This document shows, one piece after another, positions 7,846 through 16,388 of a DNA stretch of 64,000 nt. Source of the stretch: Sphingobacterium bambusae (GTDB taxonomy: Bacteria; Bacteroidota; Bacteroidia; Sphingobacteriales; Sphingobacteriaceae); NCBI RefSeq assembly GCF_033955345.1, contig NZ_CP138332.1:5332001-5396000 (forward strand). The letters run 5' to 3'. The notes under the pieces were generated by a model. That model made no database searches, was not told the DNA's origin, and saw only the letters and a list, made by a program, of their open reading frames with translations. Each line of letters starts with the position of its first letter. The first letter of the stretch is position 1. The translations under genes were made by a program, and so were the position numbers.

Positions 7846-8820
7846 CTACTGGACCAGTAAGTTACATCCACGGATATCGCTATTGTCAAATCGGCCCAAA
7901 ATTTCGAAATATCCGTTGTCCTGAATCTTGCCTAAATCCTGCGTGGCAATAAATGAACAAGAATAGTAATTCGCTAGATCAATCACATTAATCGCTCCGG
8001 TACGACCTTCTTGAATCAAGCTTAATGGGTCGTTGGTATCTCGGATTAAAATTTTCATCCAAGCTGGAGTGCCAAATAGACCATCACCTTTGGAATAGCC
8101 TTGAGAGAGTAGTTCGGTCATACCATATTCCGAATGTATGTGTGCTACGCCAAATGCTTCCGAGAGAATCGTATGCAGCTCCCCACGAACCATCTCCTTG
8201 CGTTTTCCTTTCATGCCACCAGTTTCCATTACGGTGAGTTCCGGAAAATGCATCCGGTATTTCTCACAGAAATCCAGCAAGGCATAGGTGACACCGATGA
8301 GTAAGGTTTTTGTGCCGGAAGCCTGCAGTGTTTTTAACGTTGTGAATAGCTCGTCGTGGTTGTACAAAAAGTAGCCCGAGGCAGGATGGTTACTTTGCTG
8401 AATAAGATCATCAACCATATAAATCAAGGAGGAGCCATCACGTTCGAGATAGGAAGGTAAGAGCGCCAAAATTGCCATATCCTCGGCCGGTCCATAAAAC
8501 TGTTGAAAGCATTGACGGAAGCTTTGCGTGTACCAAGATAGATCAGCAACAGGATGCTTACTTGTCACCATGCCCGTTGTTCCCGAGCTACTGAACTCGA
8601 TCGCTGGATTACTTGAAGAAGCATAAATGTACTGGCTCTTAAAGAGTTCTATGGGAAGAAAGGGGATCTCAGCATAATGATTGATTAAAGCAGGCTTGCT
8701 GCCTAAATGATCAACATACCGCTTGTAAATACGGTTGTTTGCATATTGAAATTTGAATACCGATAAGGCCGCTTCGTTAAATTCCTGTTCGTTGTTAATG
8801 GCAAAAATCGTCTTCTTCAT
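7846..8820 (-). CDS. LuxE/acyl-protein synthetase-like adenylating enzyme
   Basis: The protein is about 324 residues and belongs to the LuxE-type acyl-protein synthetase family within the ANL adenylate-forming fold. It carries the nucleotide-binding 'SSSGTTGMVTSKH' and a later 'EYGMTELLSQGYS'. In luminous bacteria LuxE activates fatty acids. In Bacteroidota, homologues stand alone or sit among surface-polymer genes, and their substrate is unknown. I prefer the ATG at 8820 over an in-frame TTG at 8850. The -7 element TATCTTTG (8837-8844) lies between the two, so a transcript from it would exclude the TTG. Its neighbours are a cell-wall hydrolase and FabG, neither of which forms an operon with it. 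Confidence 0.78.
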   Translation of the reverse strand: MKKTIFAINNEQEFNEAALSVFKFQYANNRIYKRYVDHLGSKPALINHYAEIPFLPIELFKSQYIYASSSNPAIEFSSSGTTGMVTSKHPVADLSWYTQSFRQCFQQFYGPAEDMAILALLPSYLERDGSSLIYMVDDLIQQSNHPASGYFLYNHDELFTTLKTLQASGTKTLLIGVTYALLDFCEKYRMHFPELTVMETGGMKGKRKEMVRGELHTILSEAFGVAHIHSEYGMTELLSQGYSKGDGLFGTPAWMKILIRDTNDPLSLIQEGRTGAINVIDLANYYSCSFIATQDLGKIQDNGYFEILGRFDNSDIRGCNLLVQ

Positions 8821-8836
8821 GATCTTGATTACGGAA

Positions 8837-8844
8837 CAAAGATA
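8837..8844 (-). promoter_or_regulatory. -7 promoter element for the LuxE-like gene
   Basis: Minus-strand TATCTTTG matches TAnnTTTG. It lies 16 bp upstream of the ATG at 8820 and inside the possible TTG-initiated extension, which argues for the shorter protein. Confidence 0.5.
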
Positions 8845-8935
8845 AGGCAATTTTACGTTTTCCTTTTGTCAAAATTGGATCCGCTTAAGAAGCGGAAGAT
8901 CGATGAATGTCGCTTACCATGCTGAGAAGTAGGGG

Positions 8936-8980
8936 TAAAAAAAAGCATGCTTCCGAGGAACTATCGGAAGCATGCTTTTT
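8936..8980 (-). terminator. Intrinsic terminator after fabG
   Basis: A perfect 17-bp stem (8940-8956 with 8964-8980) encloses a 7-base loop. On the minus strand it is followed by a run of T. It lies about 30 bp past the fabG stop, separating fabG from the LuxE-like gene. The core arm is GCATGCTTCCGA. Confidence 0.85.
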
Positions 8981-9011
8981 GTGTGTTTATATAAAGTCCT
9001 TTTGCGATTGC

Positions 9012-9755
9012 TTACAGCATACCGCCATCAACAGGAATAACTTGACCAGTAACATAAGCGGATAAATCGGAAGCTAGAAATAGACAGGCATTGGCCACAT
9101 CTTCTGCTTCTCCGGCACGCTTCAACGGTATATTTGCTTCCCAACCGGCAACAACTTTAGGGTCAAGAACCTCTGTCATCTCTGTACGGATAAATCCAGG
9201 TGCAACGACGTTACTGCGGATATTGCGCGAGCCAAGCTCTTTTGCTACCGACTTCGTAAAACCAATGATACCAGCCTTGGACGCAGCATAATTTGCCTGT
9301 CCGGCATTACCTTGAACACCCACAACAGAACTCATGTTGATGAATGAGCCCTTACGGTTTTTCATCATCACTTTTGATGCTGCTTTCGTAACATTGAAGA
9401 CGGATTTCAAATTTACATTGATGACATCGTCCCAGTTCTCCTCGGTCATGCGCATCAATAAACCATCTTTGGTGATACCCGCATTATTGACAACCACGTC
9501 GATCGTACCAAATTCAGCAACAATGTCTTCGATAAGTTTTTCTGCTTCGACAAATTGTGAAGCATCGGAACGGAAGCCTTTCACTTTAGTGCCAAATGCT
9601 TGAAGCTCGGCCTCTAAAGCTTGCCCTTTCTCTACAGAAGATAGGTAGGTAAAAGCAACGTTTGCTCCATGCTGCGCAAAAACTTCTGCGATTTTTCTAC
9701 CGATGCCTTTGGACGCTCCAGTAACCAGAGCTGTTTTGCCTTCTAATAATTTCAT
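9012..9755 (-). CDS. fabG: 3-oxoacyl-[acyl-carrier-protein] reductase
   Basis: This 247-residue short-chain dehydrogenase reduces 3-oxoacyl-ACP with NADPH in fatty acid elongation. The cofactor loop 'TGASKGIG' is at residues 12-19 and 'NNAG' at 90-93. The catalytic residues are Ser143, Tyr156 and Lys160 in 'MSSVVGVQGNAGQANYAASK'. The C-terminus 'VTGQVIPVDGGML' is diagnostic for FabG. Length is standard. A strong terminator follows. It is divergent from mqo. It stands apart from other fab genes, which is common in this phylum. Another SDR function cannot be excluded, but motif agreement with FabG is very good. Confidence 0.93.
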   Translation of the reverse strand: MKLLEGKTALVTGASKGIGRKIAEVFAQHGANVAFTYLSSVEKGQALEAELQAFGTKVKGFRSDASQFVEAEKLIEDIVAEFGTIDVVVNNAGITKDGLLMRMTEENWDDVINVNLKSVFNVTKAASKVMMKNRKGSFINMSSVVGVQGNAGQANYAASKAGIIGFTKSVAKELGSRNIRSNVVAPGFIRTEMTEVLDPKVVAGWEANIPLKRAGEAEDVANACLFLASDLSAYVTGQVIPVDGGML

Positions 9756-9941
9756 TTTATTACGAGTTTCCTTTTAAACTAATCCACAAAAATGTTAAAT
9801 ATTTAGAAATTATCACAATTTATTTTCAGCAAAGCCCTTAAAACCTGTTTTCTAGTGAATTAATAAGGATTGACTCAGCTTTCAACCGGTTGCAGATGTT
9901 GAAAAAATGATAGTAATAATGAGAGAATTTTGACATTTTCA

Positions 9942-9973
9942 TTGCGTTAAAACCGATTCGAATGTTAATTTTG
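9942..9973 (+). promoter_or_regulatory. Promoter of mqo
   Basis: TTG at 9942-9944 and TAATTTTG at 9966-9973 are separated by 21 bp, a good fit to the Bacteroidota -33/-7 arrangement. The start codon of mqo lies 17 bp beyond the -7 element. Confidence 0.6.
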
Positions 9974-9990
9974 TACGGAATTTTAAAATC

Positions 9991-11484
9991 ATGGGTAAAA
10001 AGACTAAAAAATCTGAAGTCGATGTCGTACTGATTGGTGCGGGAATTATGAGCGCAACATTAGGTACGTTAATCAACGAATTGAGTCCGGACATCAATAT
10101 CGAGATTATTGAACGCTTGGATCTTGTTGCCGCGGAAAGCTCAGATGCTTGGAATAATGCCGGTACGGGTCATTCTGCGTTATGCGAATTGAACTACACA
10201 CCGGAACAACCTGATGGCAGTGTGAAGATTGCGAAGGCAATCGATATTGCTGAACAATTCGAAATTTCTAAACAGTTTTGGACCTACTTGGTCGAAAAAG
10301 ACATTTTAAAAAACCCAACAGCCTTTATTCGTCAAGTGCCACATATGAGTGCCGTATTTGGCGAGAAAGATGTGAAATTCTTGCGTACCCGTTATGAGGC
10401 GATGGCTAAAGAAACCCTTTTCAAGGGAATGGTCTACACCGAAGACAAGCGAGAACTGGAAGAGTGGATACCATTGATGATGGAAGAAAGGGACGAGCAG
10501 GAGCAGATTGCTGCAACCCGGATGGATATCGGTACCGATGTTAATTTTGGAACGCTGACCCGAGATTTAATTCAACATTTACAAACTAAAGAAAATATTC
10601 GACTTTCCTTGAATCAGGAAGTTCGCGATATAGAACGCGAAGATGATGGTAAATGGGAAGTAGAGATTAAAGATCTACAAAACGGTGAGAAACGCAAGAT
10701 TAAGGCTAAATTTGTCTTTATCGGTGCTGGCGGCCGCTCATTGCTCTTGTTGGAAAAATCTGGAATTCCCGAAGCAAAAGGTTACGGCGGATTCCCGGTT
10801 GGTGGACAGTGGCTACGCTGTAAGAATCCAGCTATCATTAAACAACACCATGCGAAGGTTTATGGTAAAGCATCTGTCGGCGCTCCGCCGATGTCGGTTC
10901 CGCACTTGGATACACGATACATCGATGGGGAGCAAGCTCTTCTATTTGGACCTTATGCTGGATTCTCGACAAAGTTTTTGAAGAAAGGATCCTATTTTGA
11001 TTTGCCGGCATCGATCAAGTTGTCCAATATTCGCCCGATGATTTCTGCAGGCTTGGATAACCTAGATTTGACAAAATACTTGATCACGGAGGTGATGAAG
11101 AGCCCATCTGACAAACTAGACTCTTTGAAACAGTTTATGCCTACGGCAAAGTTGGAAGATTGGGGGATTGAAGTAGCAGGACAACGCGTACAGGTTATCA
11201 AGAAAGATCCCAAACACGGCGGCATCCTTGAATTTGGAACCGAAGTGGTATCAGCAGCTGATGGATCTATCGCAGCTTTGTTGGGTGCATCTCCTGGCGC
11301 ATCGACATCAGTCGCTATCATGATCAATTTGTTAAAGAGATGTTTCCCAGAGCGTGCAAAATCCGACGCATATCGCAAAAAATTGAGAGAAATGATTCCG
11401 TCATGGGGCAAAAAACTAAATGATGACCCTGCGCTTTGTGAAGAGGTCCGTGAACGATCTCAGGCAGCTTTGAAGTTGGGCTAA
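9991..11484 (+). CDS. mqo: Malate:quinone oxidoreductase
   Basis: This 497-residue FAD enzyme oxidises malate to oxaloacetate and passes electrons to the quinone pool. It acts at the inner face of the cytoplasmic membrane in the TCA cycle. The N-terminal FAD motif is 'DVVLIGAGIMSATLGTLI' (about residues 11-28). 'NNAGTGHSALCELNYTPE' and 'GGFPVGGQWLRC' are characteristic Mqo segments. The length is that of the family. It is monocistronic, with its own promoter (9942-9973) and a strong intrinsic terminator at 11506-11546. I have no doubt about the family assignment. Confidence 0.96.
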   Translation: MGKKTKKSEVDVVLIGAGIMSATLGTLINELSPDINIEIIERLDLVAAESSDAWNNAGTGHSALCELNYTPEQPDGSVKIAKAIDIAEQFEISKQFWTYLVEKDILKNPTAFIRQVPHMSAVFGEKDVKFLRTRYEAMAKETLFKGMVYTEDKRELEEWIPLMMEERDEQEQIAATRMDIGTDVNFGTLTRDLIQHLQTKENIRLSLNQEVRDIEREDDGKWEVEIKDLQNGEKRKIKAKFVFIGAGGRSLLLLEKSGIPEAKGYGGFPVGGQWLRCKNPAIIKQHHAKVYGKASVGAPPMSVPHLDTRYIDGEQALLFGPYAGFSTKFLKKGSYFDLPASIKLSNIRPMISAGLDNLDLTKYLITEVMKSPSDKLDSLKQFMPTAKLEDWGIEVAGQRVQVIKKDPKHGGILEFGTEVVSAADGSIAALLGASPGASTSVAIMINLLKRCFPERAKSDAYRKKLREMIPSWGKKLNDDPALCEEVRERSQAALKLG

Positions 11485-11505
11485 ACGCTATGAAATAGAT
11501 AAAAC

Positions 11506-11546
11506 AAAAAAAAACCTATCGACGAAATCGATAGGTTTTTTTTTTT
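11506..11546 (+). terminator. Intrinsic terminator after mqo
   Basis: The stem CCTATCGA / TCGATAGG (11515-11522 with 11528-11535) is flanked by A and T tracts that extend the pairing. A run of 11 T follows. The A/T flanks make it usable in both directions, so it may also stop transcripts of the convergent membrane-protein gene. Confidence 0.88.
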
Positions 11547-11589
11547 GGAGAACAATTAAAAGGCCTTTGTGTGTTTATTGTTGTCGCCT

Positions 11590-12327
11590 TTAGTTAGCGT
11601 AGGCTGTTTTTTCTTGTGGTAAACGTTTTATAAATAAAAACTGTATAACTACGAAAAACAACAAATAGGAAATATTGAAACCTGCAGATCCGATATAGCC
11701 TTTCAGATCAGACGATGGGAGAATGTAGCGCAGCGGCAATTGGTATAAGGTCAAGAAGAAGGGCGTTAGTAGGCCAGCCCATTTTGGCAAAAATGTTTTT
11801 CCAGCAAAAATAAGAATAGAAAAAGCAAGCCAACTAGCGAACATGACGATAATGGCTACTCCCCACGAGATGTACAGCGATTTGGTGAATGCGGAAGCTA
11901 CCTCCAACAAGTAGGGGTGTGCACTCGCATCGGTATGGTAAATCGCCTTATGGATTTCGCCAACGTAAAAGTACACCGCGTGCCCCAGTGGGGATAATAC
12001 TACGCTAAGGATCAAGGAGAAGTAGATAAATAGCGCATACCAACTCGACCTATTTCTGAAAAATTGATAGGAGAGCCAGATACCCGGCAAAAATAAAGTG
12101 GCCGTCATAGCTCCGATCAAGGCTCCGAACAGCAGCCGTTGCGAAGAGCCTTCTAGCATCAACACCGCTAGATCTACATCTACAAGGTCTGCATAGGTTT
12201 TCGAAAACAACGGATAATCAGCTGGATTTACTTCAAAGCCAGCGACGAAAATATCGCCAATAATCCAACAAATGGCGGCAGTGATGCCAGAAAGCAATGC
12301 CCATCTAATTTTTGTTTTGTAATTCAT
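11590..12327 (-). CDS. Multi-spanning membrane protein of unknown function
   Basis: About 245 residues from the preferred ATG at 12327 ('MNYKTKIRWALLSG'). The frame stays open upstream to 12426, which would add 33 residues with no membrane or domain features I recognise. I count about six or seven hydrophobic segments, the first at 'WALLSGITAAICWIIGDIFV' and the last near 'ISYLLFFVVIQFLFI'. The segment 'SSQRLLFGALIGAMTATLFLPGIWL' looks conserved-type but I cannot name the family. It is convergent with mqo. No enzymatic motif is visible, so I give no function. Confidence 0.7.
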   Translation of the reverse strand: MNYKTKIRWALLSGITAAICWIIGDIFVAGFEVNPADYPLFSKTYADLVDVDLAVLMLEGSSQRLLFGALIGAMTATLFLPGIWLSYQFFRNRSSWYALFIYFSLILSVVLSPLGHAVYFYVGEIHKAIYHTDASAHPYLLEVASAFTKSLYISWGVAIIVMFASWLAFSILIFAGKTFLPKWAGLLTPFFLTLYQLPLRYILPSSDLKGYIGSAGFNISYLLFFVVIQFLFIKRLPQEKTAYAN

Positions 12328-12555
12328 CGTTTTATTTTTTGTGTTTAAGCACGTGCCGACCTCATTTCTTCCTTTACTTAGCATTACATTCCAAGCAATG
12401 GGAATAAATAAGATAGCACAACACAAAAATACAGCGATGCAGTACTAGAGGGGCTCGCTAAAAGGGATTAAAAAGTCCGCGAAACGGAGTATGGATTTAT
12501 TTTTGTAGCGATATTATTGGACGCCATACCTCAAATTACATATTGTTCGAAACAG

Positions 12556-12867
12556 CTATTCATCAACCTGTTTATTGCCAATCACGATGTCGCCGAGAAT
12601 AGATCTTAGGTAACCTTCATAGGCGATATTAAGACCTTTTATAATAATTGGATCGTGTGCATCGACATTGCCCATTAGTTTTCTGTGGTCTTCACTATCT
12701 CCGACAATGGCCAATACACAGGTCGAGCCTCCTTTTGGGAAGAGTCCGACGCCCACCATTTCTTCGCCAAATTTTACAAACCAAGTTTCCTCCTTGTGAT
12801 CGTCAGTTGTATTGGGAATTTGTATGGCCTGCTGCAGGTCCTCACATTGTATAAGTTCAAAGTTCAT
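12556..12867 (-). CDS. Small conserved-looking protein, paralogue of 25793-26068
   Basis: 103 residues, acidic, with no signal peptide or membrane segment. I do not recognise the family. The middle part ('FVKFGEEMVGVGLFPKGG', then a Cys-x-LA step and 'KLM') lines up with the protein encoded at 25793-26068, which has 'LVKHQDKIVGVGLFHNG', Cys-TLAL and 'KLM' at the same spacing. The pair therefore forms a small family inside this window. The strand pattern suggests a compact beta-rich fold. It is followed by the promoter region of the sulfur-linked SusC/SusD locus, on the opposite strand. The function is unknown. Confidence 0.7.
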   Translation of the reverse strand: MNFELIQCEDLQQAIQIPNTTDDHKEETWFVKFGEEMVGVGLFPKGGSTCVLAIVGDSEDHRKLMGNVDAHDPIIIKGLNIAYEGYLRSILGDIVIGNKQVDE

Positions 12868-12962
12868 ATGTTGTTTGCGATGTTGTTTAAGTAAGACCTT
12901 ATTTCGCTGATATTGTTTTTTAACCGGCCCATTTTCAACAAATCTACCATTTTGAAATTAAA

Positions 12963-12979
12963 TCTACTTGATTAGTAGA
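12963..12979. promoter_or_regulatory. Inverted repeat, candidate operator upstream of the sulfur-linked locus
   Basis: TCTACT and AGTAGA are separated by 5 bp (TGATT), a perfect 6+6 palindrome. It ends 18 bp before the -7-like element at 12998-13005. A further AAATCTAC half-site lies about 20 bp upstream. Size and position suit a dimeric repressor such as an Rrf2-family regulator, but no regulator gene is adjacent. The assignment is inference. Confidence 0.4.
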
Positions 12980-12997
12980 CTTTATTGTTTTAATTGC

Positions 12998-13005
12998 TAT
13001 ATTTG
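12998..13005 (+). promoter_or_regulatory. -7 promoter element upstream of the leader ORF
   Basis: TATATTTG matches TAnnTTTG and lies about 90 bp before the short ORF at 13095 and about 300 bp before susC. It leaves a long leader that contains the short ORF and several stems. No convincing -33 element is at the right spacing. Confidence 0.45.
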
Positions 13006-13094
13006 TATTATCAACTTAACAATCAACCAGGAGCGAAGGCTGTCGCTATATGATATCGACTTAAAAGCTCCATCTGAATCATTATTTATTAAAC

Positions 13095-13205
13095 ATGATT
13101 ACGACAATGAACACTAGCACTTCTATTCATTTATGCTTTTCCGCAAAGCATGTTATCGGTATCATCTTACAACACCGTCTTCATCGAATGCGAATGTGTA
13201 GCTAA
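13095..13205 (+). CDS. Candidate 36-residue leader peptide ending Arg-Met-Arg-Met-Cys-Ser
   Basis: This short ORF starts with ATG at 13095 and ends with TAA at 13203-13205, 96 bp before susC. The peptide ends 'LHRMRMCS', so its last codons are rich in sulfur amino acids and arginine. The codons for that tail overlap stem A (13187-13193 with 13206-13212). Its last codon and stop overlap stem B (13200-13206 with 13222-13228). These layouts are what ribosome-mediated attenuators look like. Cysteine-containing leader peptides controlling sulfur genes are known in actinobacteria. A chance ORF is possible, since the peptide has no family I recognise. The downstream genes encode persulfide and thiol-type functions. 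Confidence 0.45.
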   Translation: MITTMNTSTSIHLCFSAKHVIGIILQHRLHRMRMCS

Positions 13206-13230
13206 TCGCATTTACAGAAGCATTAGCTTC
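13187..13230 (+). other. Overlapping alternative RNA stems at the end of the leader ORF
   Basis: Three short perfect stems compete. A: AATGCGA (13187-13193) with TCGCATT (13206-13212). B: AGCTAAT (13200-13206) with ATTAGCT (13222-13228). C: GAAGC (13217-13221) with GCTTC (13226-13230). A excludes B, and B excludes C. A further stem, ATGCTTT/AAAGCAT (13133-13151), lies inside the ORF. No U-tract follows C, so a classical intrinsic terminator is not visible. Translational or Rho-linked control would be needed. Confidence 0.4.
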
Positions 13231-13301
13231 AATTTAAGATATAGAAACAAGTATTAATTGGCGTTGGCACTTGTAGTTATTTACTTTTAAGCTCCTTTTA
13301 G

Positions 13302-16300
13302 ATGAAAAATAGAGTATGGATATACTCCGTGGCAATAGTCTTGTCACATTGCTTTATATTGCCCTTATTTTCCCAACAGTCAACTCCGCTTATCAATGCT
13401 ACACTTCGTGGTATTGTCGTAGATTCCTTGTCTGGGGAACCCATAGAAGGTGTTTCCATTCAGTTAGCAGGCGTTACGCATAGCGTAAGGACAGATGGAA
13501 CTGGGCACTTCCAATTTGTTACTGGTCAAAAATTACCGTTCACGTTGTTGTTGTCTTCAATAGGTTATCGATCCAAAAAGATTATCGCGAGCCAAGCTGA
13601 AATAACAATATCCTTGCAACCGACCTTGGAAAATTTGGAGGAGGTCGTTGTGGTTGGTTACGGGACGCAAAAAAGACGCGACCTGACCGGTTCAGTAGCA
13701 AAAATTGATGCCGCGGAAGTCAACAAGATTCCGGTAGCTAGTTTTGATGCACAGTTGCAAGGTAAATTGCCGGGCGTGCAGGTAACCACAAATTCGGGCG
13801 TGCCGGGCGAGAGTATATTTTTACGGGTCAGGGGAACAACCTCTATTAATTCCAGCAGTGATCCGTTGTACATCGTGGATGGTGTTTTTCTTAACAATAC
13901 TTCGTTGCAAACGATCGGATTGGGTGGTAGGACGAGTTCGCCGCTTACCGACATCAACCCGGCGGATATAGAATCTATTGAGGTCTTAAAGGATGCTTCC
14001 GCAACGGCGATCTATGGATCTCGGGGTGCAAACGGCGTGATTATCATTACCACGAAAAAGGGGAGCTATGGCAGTAAAACGAAGATTGACGTTAATGTGC
14101 AAGGAGGATGGGCAGAGGCCAATCTATCATTGTTGCCACAACTGGCTTCCGGCTCGGAAACTGCAGCATTAGCAAATGAATGGTGGATCAACTCCGGACT
14201 TGATAACCCTTCGTTAAATCAAACATTCGCCAATAGGCCTTTTCGTCCAGTATCGGAAGGAGGAAAGGGAAACCCCGAAGATCAAGAGACCTACGATCGC
14301 TTAGGTTTCCTGCTAAGAAAAGGAAAACTTCAAGATTACAGCGTAGGTATTCAAGGTGGTGGCGAAAAATCAAGATATTACATCGGTGCCGGCTATACCG
14401 GACAAGAGGCTTTTATAAAGGTTATTGACTTTTCTCGTGCTAATGTTAAGTTTAACTTTGACCAACAACTGAGCAACCGCGTTAAGATAGGCTTGACCAA
14501 CAATTTTTCGAGAACATATAGAAATCAAGCCCGTACGGGCGATGGTCCGCAAGTGAGTTTATTTAATTCTGCAGTATCTTCGGCGACGAATATTCCCATA
14601 TTTACCGAAGATGGAGCAGTGAATGGAACCGATAACACCTACACGCTAGTAGATAATTACGATGTGAACACCACAAGCCTCCGTTATGTCGGTAGTGTAT
14701 TTGCGGAAGTGGATATTTTGGATGGGCTTAAGTTTAGGTCTAATTTTAGTGCGGACTACAACCTGTATGATGAGTCGCAGTACTGGAATAGCAAGACCAG
14801 CATTGGCATTGCCAACGGTAATCAAGCGACCTCGGGCATCACCCGTAATAGCACCTGGATCAACGAACAGACTTTAACCTACCAAAAGAGGTTCGCTGAA
14901 CATCAACTAACTGCCCTAATCGGCAATACCTTACAGAGCAATGTCTTGGACTATAGCTACCTCGAGGGGAATGGGTTTGCCAATGATTCCTACAAGCTAA
15001 TCTCCTCCGCTGCGAATATCAAAGGAACAGAAAACTGGACAAAATATACCATTTCGTCTTTTTTTGGCCGGCTGGGCTACAGCTATGCTGACCGCTATTT
15101 CGCTGAGGCTACCGTTCGCGCAGATGGATCTTCGAAATTTGGGGCGAATAACCGATGGGGATATTTTCCCGCATTTTCACTGGGATGGAGATTGAGACAA
15201 GAACGCTTTTTAGCAGGGGCAAGCTGGCTGAATGACCTAAAGATTCGCGCATCCTACGGACTAACGGGAAACCAAGCAGGGATCAGTAACTTCGCGGCGC
15301 GAGGCTTATGGTCTGGCGATGTGAGTTATGCCGATATCCATGGCAGTTCTTTACCTGGAATAGGCCCCTACCAATTGGGCAATGATAACCTACGTTGGGA
15401 GAAAACTGCGCAAGCCGATTTAGGGCTTGATGCCTCGCTATTCAACAATCGTGTATCTCTTACGGTTGATTTGTATCATAAATACACCTCCGATTTGCTC
15501 TTGGAGCAACCCATTAAAGGATCATCAGGCTTCTCAAATTATTGGGCTAATGTCGGCGAGATCAGTAACCGGGGCTATGAAATCTTGTTACAAACTGCGA
15601 ATATTAAGAATAAAAACTTCAGTTGGAATACCAGTATTAACGTTTCTGGAAATACCAACAGAATCGAGCACCTGCCTACGCAGATCACACAGTACACGCG
15701 CGACTGGGTGATTTTGAAAGAAGGCTACTCGCTAAATTCCTTTTGGCTATATGAACAGCTGTATGTGGATCCTGCAAACGGAAATGCGGTATTCGAAGGA
15801 CAGCTGGATGACGGTTCGTTACCTACTTCAGCAAGAAAAATTTTCAGAAATGCCTACCCGAAATTCTATGGTGGCATTGGTAACACGTTTTCTTACCGAC
15901 AATTCGACTTAGCGGTAGATTTTAGTTTTCAGTATGGGAACTATTCCCTTAACCTATATCGGTATTTCCGTGAGCGCAACCCAAGTAGCGGAGGTGTTTT
16001 TACTAACGTGTTGAATCGGTGGCAGGAAGTAGGGGATGAAACCGATGTGCCGAGACTCACCTCGGTTGGACTAAATTACACGATTGATGCCAATAGCCGG
16101 TACCTCGAAGATGCATCCTTCTTGAAATTAAGACAACTATCTTTTGGTTATCGCTTGCCGAAGGAACTAGTGCAAAAGGCTAGACTGACAAACGCGCGTA
16201 TCTACTTTGTGGGCTCCAATCTATTTTTATGGAGTAAGTACACTGGTGATCCGGAGTCCAATGTCACCAGTAATCCAAATGCGCAGGGGATTGGCTCTTT

Positions 16301-16355
16301 TGGTACCCCGCCCCAACCAAAAACGTTTCAATTGGGGTTAAATGTAACCTTGTAG
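13302..16355 (+). CDS. SusC/RagA family TonB-linked outer membrane protein
   Basis: 1017 residues: a signal peptide (1-25), a carboxypeptidase-regulatory-like beta domain (about 34-118), a plug domain from 'VVVGYGTQKRRDLTGSVAKI' to about residue 250 with the SusC signature 'ILKDASATAIYGSRGANGV' type segment, then a large beta-barrel to the C-terminal strand 'FQLGLNVTL'. With the SusD partner 33 bp downstream it forms a gated outer-membrane importer powered by TonB. The neighbours are DoxX-like proteins and a persulfide dioxygenase-rhodanese, with no glycoside hydrolase. I therefore infer that it imports a sulfur-containing solute rather than a glycan. It is preceded by a structured leader with a short ORF. 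Confidence 0.95.
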   Translation: MKNRVWIYSVAIVLSHCFILPLFSQQSTPLINATLRGIVVDSLSGEPIEGVSIQLAGVTHSVRTDGTGHFQFVTGQKLPFTLLLSSIGYRSKKIIASQAEITISLQPTLENLEEVVVVGYGTQKRRDLTGSVAKIDAAEVNKIPVASFDAQLQGKLPGVQVTTNSGVPGESIFLRVRGTTSINSSSDPLYIVDGVFLNNTSLQTIGLGGRTSSPLTDINPADIESIEVLKDASATAIYGSRGANGVIIITTKKGSYGSKTKIDVNVQGGWAEANLSLLPQLASGSETAALANEWWINSGLDNPSLNQTFANRPFRPVSEGGKGNPEDQETYDRLGFLLRKGKLQDYSVGIQGGGEKSRYYIGAGYTGQEAFIKVIDFSRANVKFNFDQQLSNRVKIGLTNNFSRTYRNQARTGDGPQVSLFNSAVSSATNIPIFTEDGAVNGTDNTYTLVDNYDVNTTSLRYVGSVFAEVDILDGLKFRSNFSADYNLYDESQYWNSKTSIGIANGNQATSGITRNSTWINEQTLTYQKRFAEHQLTALIGNTLQSNVLDYSYLEGNGFANDSYKLISSAANIKGTENWTKYTISSFFGRLGYSYADRYFAEATVRADGSSKFGANNRWGYFPAFSLGWRLRQERFLAGASWLNDLKIRASYGLTGNQAGISNFAARGLWSGDVSYADIHGSSLPGIGPYQLGNDNLRWEKTAQADLGLDASLFNNRVSLTVDLYHKYTSDLLLEQPIKGSSGFSNYWANVGEISNRGYEILLQTANIKNKNFSWNTSINVSGNTNRIEHLPTQITQYTRDWVILKEGYSLNSFWLYEQLYVDPANGNAVFEGQLDDGSLPTSARKIFRNAYPKFYGGIGNTFSYRQFDLAVDFSFQYGNYSLNLYRYFRERNPSSGGVFTNVLNRWQEVGDETDVPRLTSVGLNYTIDANSRYLEDASFLKLRQLSFGYRLPKELVQKARLTNARIYFVGSNLFLWSKYTGDPESNVTSNPNAQGIGSFGTPPQPKTFQLGLNVTL

Positions 16356-16388
16356 AACAACAGAACGATAAATCTAATTGCATAGCAA

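Noticed and set aside
6005..8820. A lux-like cluster (luciferase-like oxidoreductase plus LuxE-like protein)
   Set aside because: The luciferase-like gene pairs with a flavoprotein instead, the LuxE-like gene has its own promoter with a hydrolase gene in between, and no luxC, luxD or luxB partner is present.
10992..11411. Minus-strand open frame of 139 codons inside mqo
   Set aside because: It is antisense to mqo, whose sequence is conserved throughout. No independent support.
13030..13071. Riboswitch-like fold (GGAGC...GCTCC with an inner hairpin) upstream of the leader ORF
   Set aside because: The stem closes, but no conserved core of a SAM, TPP, cobalamin or glycine riboswitch is recognisable. 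It could be a chance fold. The stronger stems are at 13187-13230.
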